Source: JANXQG01 sp963780045 (lineage in GTDB: Bacteria > Planctomycetota > Planctomycetia > Pirellulales > Thermoguttaceae). From it: a stretch of DNA of 64,000 bases. A model generated the notes under the pieces. That model was not told the origin of the DNA. It did no database searches and saw nothing but the letters and a program-made list of their open reading frames with translations. Shown piece after piece: positions 10,001 through 25,000 of the stretch. The stretch covers positions 1,550,001 to 1,614,000 of the forward strand of contig CAVZZZ010000001.1 in NCBI GenBank assembly GCA_963780045.1. The letters are read 5' to 3'. A program made the position numbers and the translations under genes. Positions within the stretch are counted from its first letter, which is position 1. Each line of letters starts with the position of its first letter.

Positions 10001-13000
10001 AAGCAACAGCTCGATTACCGGCACCAGCTCCGCGGTGAGCGTGGCCGCCGGCGCGGCGACGCATTTCCTGGTGAGCGCGCCCGCCTCGGCAATCGCGGGC
10101 GTTGCTGCCACATTCACCGTAACGGCCGAGGACGCCTACAACAACACGGCGGCAAACTACACCGGAACCGTCCATTTCACGAGCAGCGACCCGGCGGCGG
10201 CCCTGCCGGCCAACGGCACTTTAACCTTCGGTTCCGGCTCGTTCAGCGCCACGCTGAAGACGTCGGGCAGCCAGACCATCACGGCAACCGACACGGCCAA
10301 CAGTTCGCTAACCGGCAGCAGCGCCGCGGTACACCGTGAATCCCGGCGCGGCTACGCACTTCATCCTCAGCGCACCGGCCAGCAGCGTGGCCGGGTCGAA
10401 CATCACTTTCACCATAACCGCGGAAGACGCCTACAACAACATCGCGACCAATTACGCCGGCACCGTCCATTTCACCAGCAGCGACCCGCAAGCGGTCCTG
10501 CCGTCCAACACCACGTTGACCAGCGGCACGGGCAGTTTTAACGCCCGGCTGAAGACGGCCGGCAACCAGACGATAACCGCCGCGGACTCGGTCAACGGAT
10601 CGATCATCGGCAGCTCAAGCGCGGTGAGCGTGAGCGCCGCGGCCGTGGCGAAGCTTGTCGTAAGCGCCCCCGCCAATGCCAGCGCGAATGTTGCCTTCTC
10701 CTTTACCGTCACGGCGGAAGACACGTACGGCAACACGGTACCGTCGTACGCCGACACGCTCCATTTTACCAGCAGCGACGCCGCGGCGGTTTTACCGGCC
10801 AACTCCGGTTTGACCAACGGCGTGGGCACGTTCAGCGCGACGCTGAAGTCGTCCGGCAGCCAGACGATCACGGCCACGGACACTTCCAACACCTCGCTCA
10901 CCGGCACCAGCGGCGCCGTGGTCGTCGGTACCAGCGCGGCCACGCACTTCGTCGTTAGTGCCCCCGCGAGTGCCACGGCCGGCAGCTCCGTCACGATCAC
11001 CGTCACAGCGGAAAATGCCAGCAATGGCACCGCAACCGGCTACACGGGGACGGTCCAGTTCAGCAGCAGCGATGCCGCAGCCATCCTGCCGGCCAACAGC
11101 ACGTTGACCAACGGCACGGGCACGTTTACCGTCACGCTGAAAACGGCGGGCAGCCAGACCATCACGGCCACGGACACGGCCAACAACACGCTCACCGGCA
11201 GCAGCAGCGCCGTGAGCGTGAGCGCGGCGGCCGCCACGCATTGTGTGGTCATCGCGCCGACGAGTTCCACGGCCGGCGGCACCGCGATGTTTACGGTGAC
11301 CGCCGAAGACGCCTACAACAATCAAGCGACCGGTTACACGGGCACGATCCACTTCACGAGCAGCGATGCGGCGGCGGCCCTTCCCGCCAACAGCACCTTG
11401 ACCAGCGGCACGGGCACGTTTAGCGCCACGCTGAAGACGGCCGGCAGTCAGACTATCACCGCCACCGACACGGCGAACAGCTCGCTCACGGGCAGCAGCG
11501 GCGCGGTAAGCGTGAGCGCGGCCGCGGCGACGCATTTCGTAATCGCTGCCCCCGCCAGCGCTGCGGCCGGCACTGCGTTTACTTTCACCGTGACGGCGGA
11601 AGACGCCTACAGCAATACCGTCACGGGCTATACGGGCACCGTTCACTTCACCAGCAGCGACGGCGCCGCCGTACTGCCCGCCAACTCTACGTTGACCAAC
11701 GGCACGGGCACGTTTAGTGCCACGCTGAAGACCGGCGGCAGCCAGACGCTCATTGCCACGGACACCGTCAACGGCTCAATCACCGGCAGCAGCTCTGCCA
11801 TAACCGTGTCGGTGGCGCCGGCCACGCATTTCGTCATTAGTGCTCCGGCCAGTGCCACTGCCGGCAGCGCTGTCACGTTCACCGTCACGGCTGAAACGGC
11901 AAGCAACAGCACGGCAACGGCCTATGCCGGCACGGTCCAGTTCAGCAGCAGCGACGCTGCGGCCGTCCTGCCCGCTAACGCCACGCTTAGCAATGGCGTG
12001 GGCACGTTCACCGTGACATTCAAGACGGCCGGCAGCCAGACCGTCACCGCCACCGACACGGCCAATGGCTCACTCACCGGCAGCAGCGGCGCGGTGAGCG
12101 TGAGCCCCGCCGCGGCAACGCATTTCGTAATCGCAGCGCCGGCAAGCGCCACGGCCGGGAGTGCATTTACTTTCATCGTGACGGCGGAAGACGCCTACAG
12201 CAATACCGTCACGGGCTACACGGGCACAGTCCACTTCACCAGCAGCGACGGCGCCGCCGCGCTGCCGGCAAATGCTACTTTGACCAACGGCGCGGGAACC
12301 TTCAGCGCCACGCTAAAAACGGCCGGCAGCCAGACTATAACCGCCACCGACACGGCGAACGGCTCGCTCACGGGCAGCAGCGCCGCCGTTACCGTGAGCG
12401 CGGCGGCGGCCACGCACTTTGTAGTCAGCGCACGACTAGTTCCACGGCGGGCAGCGCCGTCACGGTTACGGTCACGGCGCAGGACGCTTACAACAACAAG
12501 GCTACTGCTTACGCGGGCACAATCCACTTCACCAGCAGCGACGCCGCGGCGGTGCTGCCGGCCAACTCCACTCTGACCGCCGGCACGGGCACGTTTAACG
12601 TCACGCTAAAGACAGCCGGCAGCCAGACGATTGCGGCGACCGACACGGCCAACGGCTCGCTCACCGGCAGCAGCAGTGCCGTAACCGTCAGCCCGGCGGC
12701 GGCTTCGCACTTCGTTATCGCCGCGCCCGCCGGCGCCACCGCCGGAATCGCCTTTTCCATCACGGTGACGGCAGAAGACGCCTACAACAACACCGTCACG
12801 GGCTACGCCGGAACCGTCCACTTCACCAGCAGCGACGGCGCGGCGGTGTTGCCCGCCAACTCCACCCTGACCGGCGGGACGGGCACCTTCAACGTGACGC
12901 TGAAAACGGGCGGCAGCCAGACGCTCACCGCCACGGACACGGTTACCAGCTCGGTCACGGGCGGCGGCACGGTGAATGTCGCGACCTCCGCGGCCACGCA

Positions 13001-16000
13001 CTTTGTTGTCAGCGCCTCCTGCCAGCGCGACTGCCGGCAGCAGCGTCACCTTTAGCGTTACCGCCAAGGACGCAAACAACAATACGGCCGCCGGCTATAC
13101 GGGCACAATACATTTCACCAGCAGTGATCCCGCGGCGGTCCTTCCCGCCAACGCCACTTTGACCAACGGCGCCGGCACTTTCACGATCACGCTGAAGACG
13201 GCGGGCAGCCAGACAATAAAGGCCGCCGACACGTCCAACAGTTCGCTGACCGGCAGCAGCAGCGCGGTGACGGTCGCCGCGGCGGCAGCCACGCACTTTA
13301 TCGTCGCCCCGAATATCAACGTGGTGAACGTTGCTTCGGGACAAGTCGCTTCCGGCATATCCGGCAGCGTCAGTTTGGTGAAAATCACTCCCGGCACAGC
13401 CACATTAAACGGCCCGAACAGTTTTTCCGGCGGCGCTTACATCGAGCGTGGCGAGTTGATCATCGCTGCACCGTCCGCCTTGCCCAACGGCTCATCGCTC
13501 GTAGTCGGCTCGGCCACCGCGTTTGGCACGTTAAATCCCACGTCCAGCACCACGGCCGGAACCGCATTCACATTCCTGGTCGTCGCACAGGACGCATATG
13601 GCAACACGGCGAGCGGCTACGCCGGCACGCTGCAATTCAGCAGCAGCGATGCCGCGGCAGCCCTGCCCGCAAATGCAACGTTGACGGGCGGCGTAGGCAC
13701 GTTCAGCGCCACCTTGAAGACGGCGGGCAGCCAGACGATCGCGGCCACCGACACGGCCAACAGTTCGCTTACGGGCAGCAGCGGCACGGTGAACGTCAGC
13801 CCGGCGGCGGCCTCGCATTTTGCGGTGATCGCTCCGGCCACCGCTATCGCGGGCAGCGCCGTCAACTTCACCGTCACCGCACAAGACGCCTACAACAATA
13901 CGGTTACCAACTACCCGGGCACAGTCCATTTCACCAGCAGCGACAGTGCGGCGATTCTGCCCGCCAACGCAACGTTGAACAATGGCGCGGGCACGTTCAG
14001 CGTCACGCTGAAAACGGGGGGCAGCCAGACGATCACGGCCACCGACACGGCCAACGGTTCGCTTACTGGCAGCAGCGGCGCGGTGAATGTGACAGCGTCG
14101 GCGGCCACGCATTTCGTGATCAGCGCCCCCTCTGCCGCGACCGCGGGGAGCATCATCACATTCACCGTCACGGCAGAGGACGCCACCGGCAATACGGCGA
14201 CGGGCTACATCGGCACGGTCCAGTTCAGCAGCAGCGATCCGGCCGCCGTGTTGCCGGCCAACACCACGCTGACTAATGGCGTCGGCACATTCAGCATCAC
14301 GCTAAAGACAGCGGGCAGCCGGACGATCACCGCCACCGATGTCGCCGCCAGCTCGATTACCGGCAGCAGCGGCGCGGTGACGGTCAGCCCGGCGGCGGTC
14401 ACGCACCTTGTTGTCAGTCCTCCCGCGACAGCGACCGCGGGCAACTCGCTGTCGTTCACCGTAACGGCGGAAGACGCCTACAACAACGCGGTTCCAAGTT
14501 ACGCGGGCACCGTACACTTCACCAGTAGCGATCCCACGGCCGCGCTGCCGGCCAACGCCACTCTGACCGGGGGCACAGGCACTTTCAGCGCCACGTTGGA
14601 CACCGCCGGAAGCCAGTCGATATTAGCCACGGACATTTCCAACGGCTCATTGACCGGCAGCGGCAGCGTGACCGTGAACGCGGCCGCGGCTACCCATTTT
14701 GTGGTCACTATTCCGGCCAGCGACACCGCGGGCAGCGCCATCACGGTCACCGTGACGGCCATCGACGCCTACAACAACACGGCCACAGGCTATACCGGCA
14801 CGGTCCACTTCACCAGCACCGACGCGTCGGCCAATTTGCCGGGCAACTCGCAACTAACGGCCGGCACGGCGACCTTTAGCGCCATAATGGAGACAGGCGG
14901 CAACCAGACGATCACAGCCACTGACACTGCCAACAGCTCGCTCACCGGCACCAGCAGCGCCGTGAACGTGACCTTGCCCGCCACGCACTTCGTCGTCACA
15001 GTCCCCTCCACGGCCACAGCAGGCGCCGCCTTCAATATCCAGATCACCGCGGAAGACGTCAACGGCAACACGGCGGCGGGCTATACCGGCACGGTCCACT
15101 TTTCCAGCAGCGACTCGGCGGCGGTTCTGCCGGCCAATGCCACGTTGACCAATGGCGTCGGCACGTTCAGCGTGACGCTGAACACGGCCGGCAGCCAGAC
15201 GGTGAGCGCCACGGACACAGTCAGCAGCGGTTTGACGGGCACGAGCAGCGCGGTGAGTGTGACCGTGGCGTCCGGCGCCACGCACTTCGTGATCGTTGCG
15301 TCGCGGAGCGCTACCGCGGGCAAGAGCTTCGCCTTTACCGTAACGGCGGAAAGCGCCAGCGGCAGCACGGCCATCGGCTACAACGGCACGGTCCAGTTCA
15401 GCAGCAGCGACCCGCAGGCTGTCTTGCCGGCCAACGCGCACTTGATCAACGGCACGGCAACGTTCACGGTCACTCTCAAGACGGCTGGGAACCAGACGAT
15501 CACGGCGACCGATACCTCCAACAGCTCGCTTACCGGAACCAGCGGCGCGGTGAACGTTACCGCGGCGGCGGCCTCGCAGTTCGTGATCGACGGCCCGTCG
15601 GGCACCACCCAGTGGTCGGCCGCGGCGGGCAACGCGTTCACATTCACCGTCACAGCCGAGGATCCCTACGGGAATGCAGCCACGAGCTATTCGGGGTCCA
15701 TCCACTTTTCCAGCAGCGACTCCGCGGCGTCCCTGCCCGGAAACAAGACGTTGACGGGCGGCACGGGCACATTCACCGCCACGCTCAATACGCTTGGAAG
15801 CCAGACGATTACGGCCACCGACACGACCAACGGTTCGCTCACCGGCAGTGGCACGGTAAATGTGACCAGTGTGAACGGTCCCGTCGAGGGTGCGGCAAGT
15901 CCTGAGGCTGTAGGCTTTAATCCTGCGTCTCAACCTTCAAGCCCGCCGTCGGTGATCATGCAGACGCCGCCGTCGACGGTGGAGGGGGACGTGATTATTA

Positions 16001-19000
16001 CCTACGCCCTCGTCGATACCAACCAGAACCCCTGCAACATCCAAGTCCAGTTCAGTTCCGACGGGGGCAACACCTGGCAGAACGCCACGACGGCGCCGGG
16101 CGGCGACGGCACGCATGACCTGGCTACGAGCATCGCTCCACCCGGCTTCGTCCACGAGTACCTACTGGGCCAGCAGCGTGGACCTCGGGGCCGTGTACAA
16201 TGCGGATGTTGAAATCCGCATCACTCCCACCGACGCGGTAACGGGCGTCGCGGGAACCACGTCGAGCACCGCTAACTTCGTGGTCAACAACACGCTGTTG
16301 CCAGAGTTGGTGATTAGCGGGGAACCTTCCTCGATCGCGGCGGGCCAGGCGTTCAACTTTGTCGTGACCCTCGAGAACCCGTCGGGCACGATCGATCTCG
16401 CCTCGGACCCGCTGCAGTTCGCCAGCAGCGACCCGGCCGCCGTGTTGCCCCCCAACGGCTCCAGCCTCACCAGCGGCGTGGGCAGCTTCAGCGCAACTCT
16501 CAACTCTGTAGGCGAGCAATCGATCATCGTCAACGATTCGACGACAGAGACCGCGGCGGAATTCGATATTGACGTCTTGGCGGCCGTGACACAGTTAGGT
16601 TTCACTACGTCGCCGCAGACGCTGACGGCAGGGACCGATTCGGGCACGATCACCATCGCCCTGGAAAACGCCTCAGGCAACCCCGTCAACGCAACCAGCC
16701 CGGTGACGGTCAATCTGAGTTCGACCTCCGCGACCGGCACGTTTTCTCCGTCGTCCTTGCTGACAATCCCCGCCGGCGCCAGTTCCGTAAGCTTCCAGGT
16801 ACTCCGATACAGCGGCGGGGACGCCCACGCTCACCGCGGCGGCAACCGGTCTGACTTCCGCGACGCAGCAAGAAACGATCGTTGCGGCGGCGGCCAATCA
16901 CGTGGTTTTCAGCACGAGCGCAAAACCTCACGGCGGGCGTTGCCTCCAACACGATCACTATCGAGCTGGAAGACGCCTTCGGCAACCCGGTTGACGCAAG
17001 CGGCGCACTGCCGGTCACTCTGAATACGACGTCCGCCAAAGGATCATTCTCGCCTCCATCGCCGCTGACGATCCCGGCGGGCGCGGACACGGCCAACTTC
17101 CAATATACAGACACTGCGGCGGGAACTCCCACGATCACGGCCAGCGCCGGCGGCTTTGCCCCGATAACCCAGGTGGAAACGGTAAGCCCCGCGGCGGCCA
17201 GTCAACTGGTGTTCACCACCGGGCCGCAGACGCTCACGGCGGGCGTTGCGTCGGGGACGATCACTGCCGCGATGGAAGACGCCTTCGGGAACCCGGTCAA
17301 TGCGAGCGGCGCGGTTGCCGTGAACTTGAGCACGACTTCAGCCAAGGGCACATTTTCGCCCGCGTCGCCTCTGGCCATTCCCGCGGGCGCCGGCGCCGTC
17401 AGCTTCCAGTACAAGGACACCGCCGCGGGGACGCCTGCGATTACGGCCGCGGCAGCCGGCCTGGCCTCGGCAACACAGCAGGAGACGGTCAACCCGGCCG
17501 CCGCCGGCCAACTGGTTTTCACAACAACTCCGCAGACGCTCACCGCGGGCGTCGCCTCAGGCACGATGACCGTCGCGCTGGAGGACACGTTCGGAAATAC
17601 GGTAACCGCGACTCACGCAGCGCTGAGCGTGGGCTTGAGCACGACTTCGGCCAAAGGCACGTTTACGCCCGCGTCCCCGTTGACGATTCCGGCCGGTGCA
17701 TCCACGGCCAGCTTCCGGTACACGGACTCTGTCGCGGCAACGCCGACCATTACGGCGACAATCAGCGGCGTGGGCTCCGCCACGCAGCAGGAGACTGTCA
17801 GTCCGGCGGCGACCAGCCAGGTTGTCTTCACCACTTCACCGCAAAACCTGACTGCGGGTGCCGCGTCCGGCACGATGACGATCGCGCTGGAAGACGCCTT
17901 TGGCAACCCGGTCAATGCGACGAGCGCCGTGACGGTGAACCTGAGCACGACGTCCGCCAACGGCGCCTTTGCGCCGCAGTCGCCGCTAACCATTCCGGCG
18001 GGCGTTGCCACTGTCAGCTTCCTGTACACCGATTCCGCTGCCGGAACACCGACCATCACTGCGGCCGTCAGCGGCGTCGGGTCGGCGACGCAAAAGGAGA
18101 CCGTCAACCCGGCCGCCGCAAGTCAGCTCACGTTTGCTACCTTGCCGCAGACACTCACGGCTGGCGTGATCTCGGGCACAATCACGGTCGCACTGGAGGA
18201 CGCCTTCGGCAACCCGGTCACCTCGACCGCGCGCTGAGCGTGAATTTGAGCTCGACCTCTGGCAAAGGCACGTTCAGTCCCGCGTCGCCGCTGACGATCC
18301 CCCCGGGGGCAAGCACGGTCAGCTTCCAGTACAAGGACACCTCGTCGGGCTCGCCGACGCTGACGGCCGCCGCTTCGGGCTTGGCGTCCGCCACGCAGCG
18401 CGAGACCGTGAATACGGCCGCGGCCAGCCAGTTGGCCTTCGTCACCGCGGCCCAGACCCTCACGGCGGGCATTGCCGGAGGCACTATCGTAGTGGCACTA
18501 GAGGACGCCTTCGGCAATCCGGTCGGCGCAAGCGGCCCATTGACCGTGACCTTGAGCACGACTTCGGCGAAGGGCACGTTCATTCCGTCTTCTCCGCTGA
18601 CGATCCCGGCCGGGGCGGGCACGGTCAGCTTCCAATACGAAGACAACTTGGAGGGAACGCCCACCATCACCGTGTCGGCCGCCGGGGTCTCTTCCGCCGC
18701 GCAGCGGGAAGCCGTCAATCCGGCGGCGGCCGCGCAACTGGAGTTTACGACGAGCAGGCAGATCCTTACCGCCGGGACGCCCTCGCAAACGATGACCGTC
18801 GCGCTGGCGGACGCCTTCGGCAATCCGATTGACGCCAGCACCAATGTGGCGGTCACGTTGACGACCACATCCTTCGCGGGCGAATTCGTCGACGCTCTCG
18901 GGAACGTGTTGCCGTATCCGGCGCCGCTGACCATCGCGGCCGGCGCAAGTTCCGTCAGCTTCCAATACGCCGACACGCTGGCCGGCGCCGACGATCACGG

Positions 19001-22000
19001 CGACGGCCGCCGGAGTGAACGCGGCCACGCAGCAGGAAATCGTCATTCCCGCCGCGGCCATCCAGATCGACTTCATTACGGACGCACAGACTTTGACGGC
19101 CGGGACCGCCTCGCAGACGATGACCGTCGAGTTGGACGACGCCTTCGGCAATCCGGTCACCGTGGGCAGCGCAGTTGAGCGTCGTCTTGACTTCGACTTC
19201 CGCGACAGGAACCTTCTCGCCGCAAACAACGGTGGCGATTCCGGCGGGCGGCAGCGACGTCAACTTTTACTATGCCGACACGACGGCGGGCGCCCCAACG
19301 ATCACGGCGACGGCCGCCGGTTTCGCGCCGGCCACGCAGCAGGAAATCGTGGTAGCGGCCGCGCCTAGCCAGGTGGCATTCATCACCGCGGCTCAGACCT
19401 TGACCGCCGGCGTCCCCTCGCAAACCATGACGGTCCAACTGGAAGACGCCTTTGGAAACCCGGCCAGCGCCGCGAGCACCACGACGATCGGACTGAGCAC
19501 GACTTCCGCCAACGGCACGTTCTCGCCCTCGCCGCCGTTGACGGTCCCTGCCGGCGGCGATACGGCAAGCTTCAAGTACACCGACACGCTTGCCGGAACG
19601 CCGACGATCACGGCCTCCGCGGCAGGTCTTACTTCCGGCAAGCAAGTGGAAATCGTCAACCCGGCCGCCGCCAGCCATCTGGCGTTCACCACGTCGCCGC
19701 AGACGCTGACGGCCGGCGTCGAATCGGGCATAATCACGGTCACTTTGGAAGATGCCTCCGGCAACGTGGCCAAGGCCGGCAGCGCCGTTACCGTAAACCT
19801 GAGCACGACTTCGGCCAAGGGCGTTTTTACGCCGTCGTCGTTGACGATTCCCGCCGGCAGCGGCAGCGCGAGCTTCCGTTACACGGATACGGCGGCAGGG
19901 AATCCGACGATCACGGCCACGGTAAGCAGCGTCGGTTCCGCCATGCAGCAGGAAACCGTCAGCCCGGCGGCGACCAGCCAGGTCGTCTTCACCACTTCGC
20001 CGCAAATGCTGACCGCGGGGGTCGCCTCCGGGACGATGACGATCGCGCTGGAAGACGCCTTCGGCAATTTGATCGATGCAACGAGCGCACCCTGGCGGTG
20101 AACTTGAGCACGACTTCCGGCAAAGGCGGCTTCACACCGCAGTCGCCGCTTACGATTCCCGCCGGAGCGGCCAACGTGAACTTCCAGTACACTGACACCG
20201 CCGCCGGAACGCCGACCATCACGGCGACCATCAGCGGAGTCGGTTCGGCAACGCAAAAGGAGACAGTCAATCCCGCAGCCGCCAGCCAATTGGCCTTCAC
20301 GACCGCGCCTCAAGCCCTTACGGCAGGCGTGGCTTCGGGCACGATCACCGTCGCCCTGGAAGATTCGTTCGGCAATGCGGTCGATGCCGCGAGCGCTTTG
20401 AACGTGAACCTGAGCACAACTTCCGCCAATGGCACGTTCACGCCCTCGTCGTTGACGATCCCCGCAGGCAGCAGCAGCGCGAGTTTCCACTACACCGATA
20501 CGGCGGCAGGGACACCAACGATCACAGCTACGGTAGGCGGTATTGGTTCAGCCACGCAGCAGGAAACCGTCAGCCCGGCGGCCACCAGCGAGGTTGTCTT
20601 TACCACCGCGCCGCAAACGCTGACTGCGGGCGTGGCCTCCGGCACGATAACGATCGCCCTGGAAGACGCCTTCGGCAATCTGATCGATGCGACGGGCGCG
20701 CTGGCGGTGAACGTGAGCACGACGTCTTCCAAGGGGGCCTTCACGCCGCATTCGCCGCTGACCATTCCGGCGGGCTCGGCAACGGTCAGCTTCCAGTACA
20801 CGGACACCGCCGCGGGAACGCCTACTCTCACGGCGACGATCAGCGGCGTCGGGTCGGCGACGCAAAAGGAAATCGTCAGCCCGGCGGTGGCCAGTCAAGT
20901 CGTCTTCACGACCGCGCCGCAGACGCTGACCGCGGGCGTCGCCTCCGGCACGATGACGATCGCGCTGGAGGACACGTTTGGCAATTTGGTCGATGTGAAC
21001 ACCGCTCTCGCGGTGAATGTGAACTCGACTTCCGCCAAGGCGCTTCGCGCCGCAGTCGCCGCTGACTATTCCGGCCGGGGCCGCCACGGTCAGCTTCCAG
21101 TATACGGATACCGCCGCCGGATCACCGACCATCACCGCAACGATCAGCGGCGTCGGGTCGGCGACGCAAAAGGAAACCGTCAACCCGGCCGCTGCCAGCC
21201 AACTCGCGTTCACTACGTCGCCGCAGACGCTTACCGCGGGCGTCGCCTCCGGCACGATCACCCTCGCGTTGGAGGATTCGTTCGGCAATCTGATCAATGC
21301 GGCGAGCGCTGTAACGGTGAATCTGAACAGCACATCGAGCAAAAGCACATTCGCCCCCACGTCGCCGCTGACGATTCCCGCCGGGGCCGGCACGGTCAGC
21401 TTCCAATACACGGATGCGGCGGCTGGAACGCCCGTCATCACCGCCGCGGTGACCGGCTTGCCGGCGACCACGCAGCAGGAGACCGTCATTCCGGCCGCGG
21501 CCAGCCAACTGGTGTTTACCACAGCGCCGCAAACCCTCACCGCGGGCGTCGAGTCGGGCACGATCACCGTTGCGATGGTGGACGCCTTCGACAATCGGGT
21601 CGATGCGGCGAACGCCCTCGCAGTGCATCTGAGCAGCAGCTCCAGTACCGGCACGTTCACTCCGGCGCCGCCCTTGACGATTCCGGCCGGCGCCAACAGC
21701 GTCAGCTTCCAATACTCCGATTCGTCGGAAGGGACGCCCACGCTGACCGTTTCGGCAAGCGGCCTAACGCCGGCAACCCAGAAGGAGACCGTCAATCCGG
21801 CGGCGGCCAGCCACCTGGCCTTCAGCACCGCGCCGCAGACTTTGACAGCGGGCGCCACCTCCGGCACGATTACGGTCGCCTTGGAGGATTCCCTCGGTAA
21901 TCCCGTCGACACAAGCAGCGCCCTGACTGTGAGCCTGAGCACCACGTCGAGCAAGGGGACGTTCACACCTACATCCCCGCTGACGATTCCCGCCGGCGCC

Positions 22001-25000
22001 AGCTCGGTCAGCTTCAAGTATACGGACACGTTGGCCGGGACCCCGACTATTACGGTCGCCGGCGGCGGAGTCGCGTCCGCCACGCAGCAGGAAACGATCA
22101 ACGCAGCGCAGCGGAGTCAACTGGCGTTCACCACCGCGCCGCAGACGCTCACCGCGGGCGTTGCCTCCGGCACGATTACCGTCGCGCTGGAGGATTCGTT
22201 CGGCAATCCGATTGACTCAAGCAGCCCGTTGATAGTTAGCCTGAGCACGACATCCGCGGCCGGTGCGTTTGCGCCGTCGTCGCCGCTGACGATTCCCGCC
22301 GGCCAGGCCACGATCAGCTTCCAATACACGGATACCTCGGCCGGCACGCCCAGGATTACGGCCACGGCCGCCGGCGTCGCCTCGGCCGCGCAGCAGGAAA
22401 CCGTCAATGCGGCGGAAGTCAACCACTTGGCCTTTACGACCGCGCCGCAGACGCTCACTGCCGGAGTCGCATCGAGCACGATCACGGTCGCCCTGGAAGA
22501 CGCCTTCGGCAACCTAGTCGCGCTTTCCGGCGCTGGCGGTTACGCTGAGCACGACATCCGCCAAAGGCACGTTTGCACCTGCCGGTTCTCTGACGATTCC
22601 CGCAGGCGCGAGCACGGCAAGTTTCCGCTACACCGACAGCTCCGCGGGCACCCCCGTGCTCACGGCGATGAGCGTCAGCCCCGCGGACGGACAGCAGTTG
22701 GTCGGCGCCACGCAGCAGGAGACCGTCGTCCCAGCGGCGGCCAGCCGCCTCGTCTTCACGACTACGCCGCAAACGCTTACCGCCGACGTTCCATCGAGCA
22801 CGATCAGCCTGGCGTTGGAAGACTCCTTCGGCAATCCTGTCGATGCTGCAAGCGCGGTGACGGTGACCTTGACCACGACCTCCAGTGCGGGCACGTTCGC
22901 ACGGCTTCGCCGGTGTCGATCGCGGCCGGCGCCGCCACCGTCAGCTTCCGCTATACCGATACGGCAGCCGGAACACCCGTGCTCACTGCGTCAATCGCGG
23001 GTATTCCGTCGGTCACTCAGCAAGAGACCGTCGTGCCGGCCGCCGCCAGCCGATTGGTGTTCAGCACTGCGCCGCAGACGCTCACCGCGGGCGTCGCCTC
23101 GGGCACGATCACCGCCGCGTTGGAAGATGCCTTCGGCAATCACGTCGATGCGGGCGTTCCAGTAGGTGTCAGCCTGAGCACAACATCGGGCACAGGTACG
23201 TTTACACCCGCGTCTCCGCTGACGATTCTCGCCGGCGCTAGCACGGTCAACTTCCAGTACACCGATGACACGGCGGGAGCGCCCACTATCACCGTGGCTT
23301 CAACCGGCCTCGCATCGGCCGCGCAGCAGGAAACCGTCAACCCGGCCGCGGCCGGCCACTTGGCCTTCTTAACCGCGCCGCAAACGTTGACCGCCGGAGT
23401 CGCTTCGGGCACGATTACCGTGGCATTGGAGGATGCCTTCGGCAATCTGGTCAAAGCGAGCAGTTCCGTGACCGCCAGCCTGAGCACGACTTCCAGCGGC
23501 GGCTCATTCACGCCCGTATCGCCCTTGACGATTCCCGCCGGCAGCAGCAGCGTAAGCTTCCACTACACCGACGACACATCGGGAACGCCCACGCTCACCG
23601 TCTCCGCCGGCAGTGTCTCCTCCGCCACGCAGCAGGAAAATGTCAACCCGGCAGCCGCGAGCCGCGTGGTCTTCACGACCGCGCCGCAGAGTTTGACCGT
23701 CGGGACCGCCTCCGGCACGATGACGGTGGCATTGAGAGACGCCTTCGGCAACGCGGTGCAAGCGGCCAGCCCGTTGACGGTCAACCTGACCACAACGTCT
23801 GGCAAGGGCTCGTTCTCGCCCAATACGCCGGTAACGATTCCCGCGGGCGTCAGCACGGTGAGCTTCCAGTACACCGACGACTCGGTGGGCACGCCTACGC
23901 TTACTGCCGCGGCGGGCACTCTTACTTCCGCGACACAGCAGGAAACAGTCAGCCCCGCCGCAGCCAGCCAACTCGTCTTCACCACCGCGCCGCAAACGCT
24001 GACTACCGGCGTTGCTTCCGGCACGATCACGGTCGGCCTGGAAGACGCCTTCGGAAATTCCGTCAAGGCCACCGCCGCCACGATAGTCAGTTTGGACACG
24101 ACTTCCGGCACTGGCACATTCGCGCCTGTGTCGCCATTGTCCATTCCGGCCGGCAGCGGCAGCGTCAGCTTCCGTTATACCGACACGTCTTCCGCGCTGC
24201 CGGTCCTCTCGGCCTCGGCAAGCGGCCTCTCCCTCGCTACCCAGCAGGAAATCGTCAACCCGGCCCCCGCCAGCCGTCTGGCCTTCACGACGGGTCCGCA
24301 GACATTGACGGCCGGCACGCAGTCGGGCACGATCACCGTCGAACTAGAGGACGCTTCGGGAGAGCCGGTCGATGCGACAAGCGCCGTCACGCTGACCTTG
24401 AGCACAACGTCTACAGCAGGGACGTTTACGCCTTCCTCGCCTCTCACCATTCCGGCGGGGGCCGACTCGGTCAGCTTCACCTACACGGATACAAAGGCCG
24501 GAACGCCCACGCTGACGGTTTCGGCCGCCGGATTGACTCTGGCCACGCAGCAAGAGACCGTTGTTGCCGCTGCGGCAACTCAAGTGATCTTCACGACCGC
24601 GCCGCAAACTATCGTTGCGGGCGTCGCCTCGCAGCCGATCACCGTCGCCCTGGCCGACCGCTTCGGCAACCTTGCCACGGCCGGCAGTGTGGTGACGGTC
24701 AGCCTGACCACGACCTCCAACGGCGGCACGTTCGTTCCCATTTCCCCGCTGACCATTCCGCCCGGCGCAAGCGCGACGAGCTTCACCTACACGGACACAG
24801 TCGTGGGAACGCCGACGATCACCGCATCGGCGAGCGAGCTGGCGCCAGCGCCCAGCAATTCACCGTCGTCGCGCCGGCCACGTCCTCGCTTTCCGGCTAC
24901 GTCTACGCCGATGCCAACAACAGCGGGCAACGGTTAGTGTCCGCGGGGGTTTACAAGACAGGGATTCCCAACGTCGCGATCACGCTCGTGCCGTCCAATT

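Noticed and set aside
7704..24850. CRISPR-like or satellite array
   Set aside because: The repeats are about 291 and 305 bp, coding, diverged and without unique spacers.
10331..24850. Programmed frameshifting or phase variation in the giant gene
   Set aside because: Breaks lie at different, non-slippery positions with mixed +1, -1, +2 and -2 changes, and similar breaks occur in ordinary genes.
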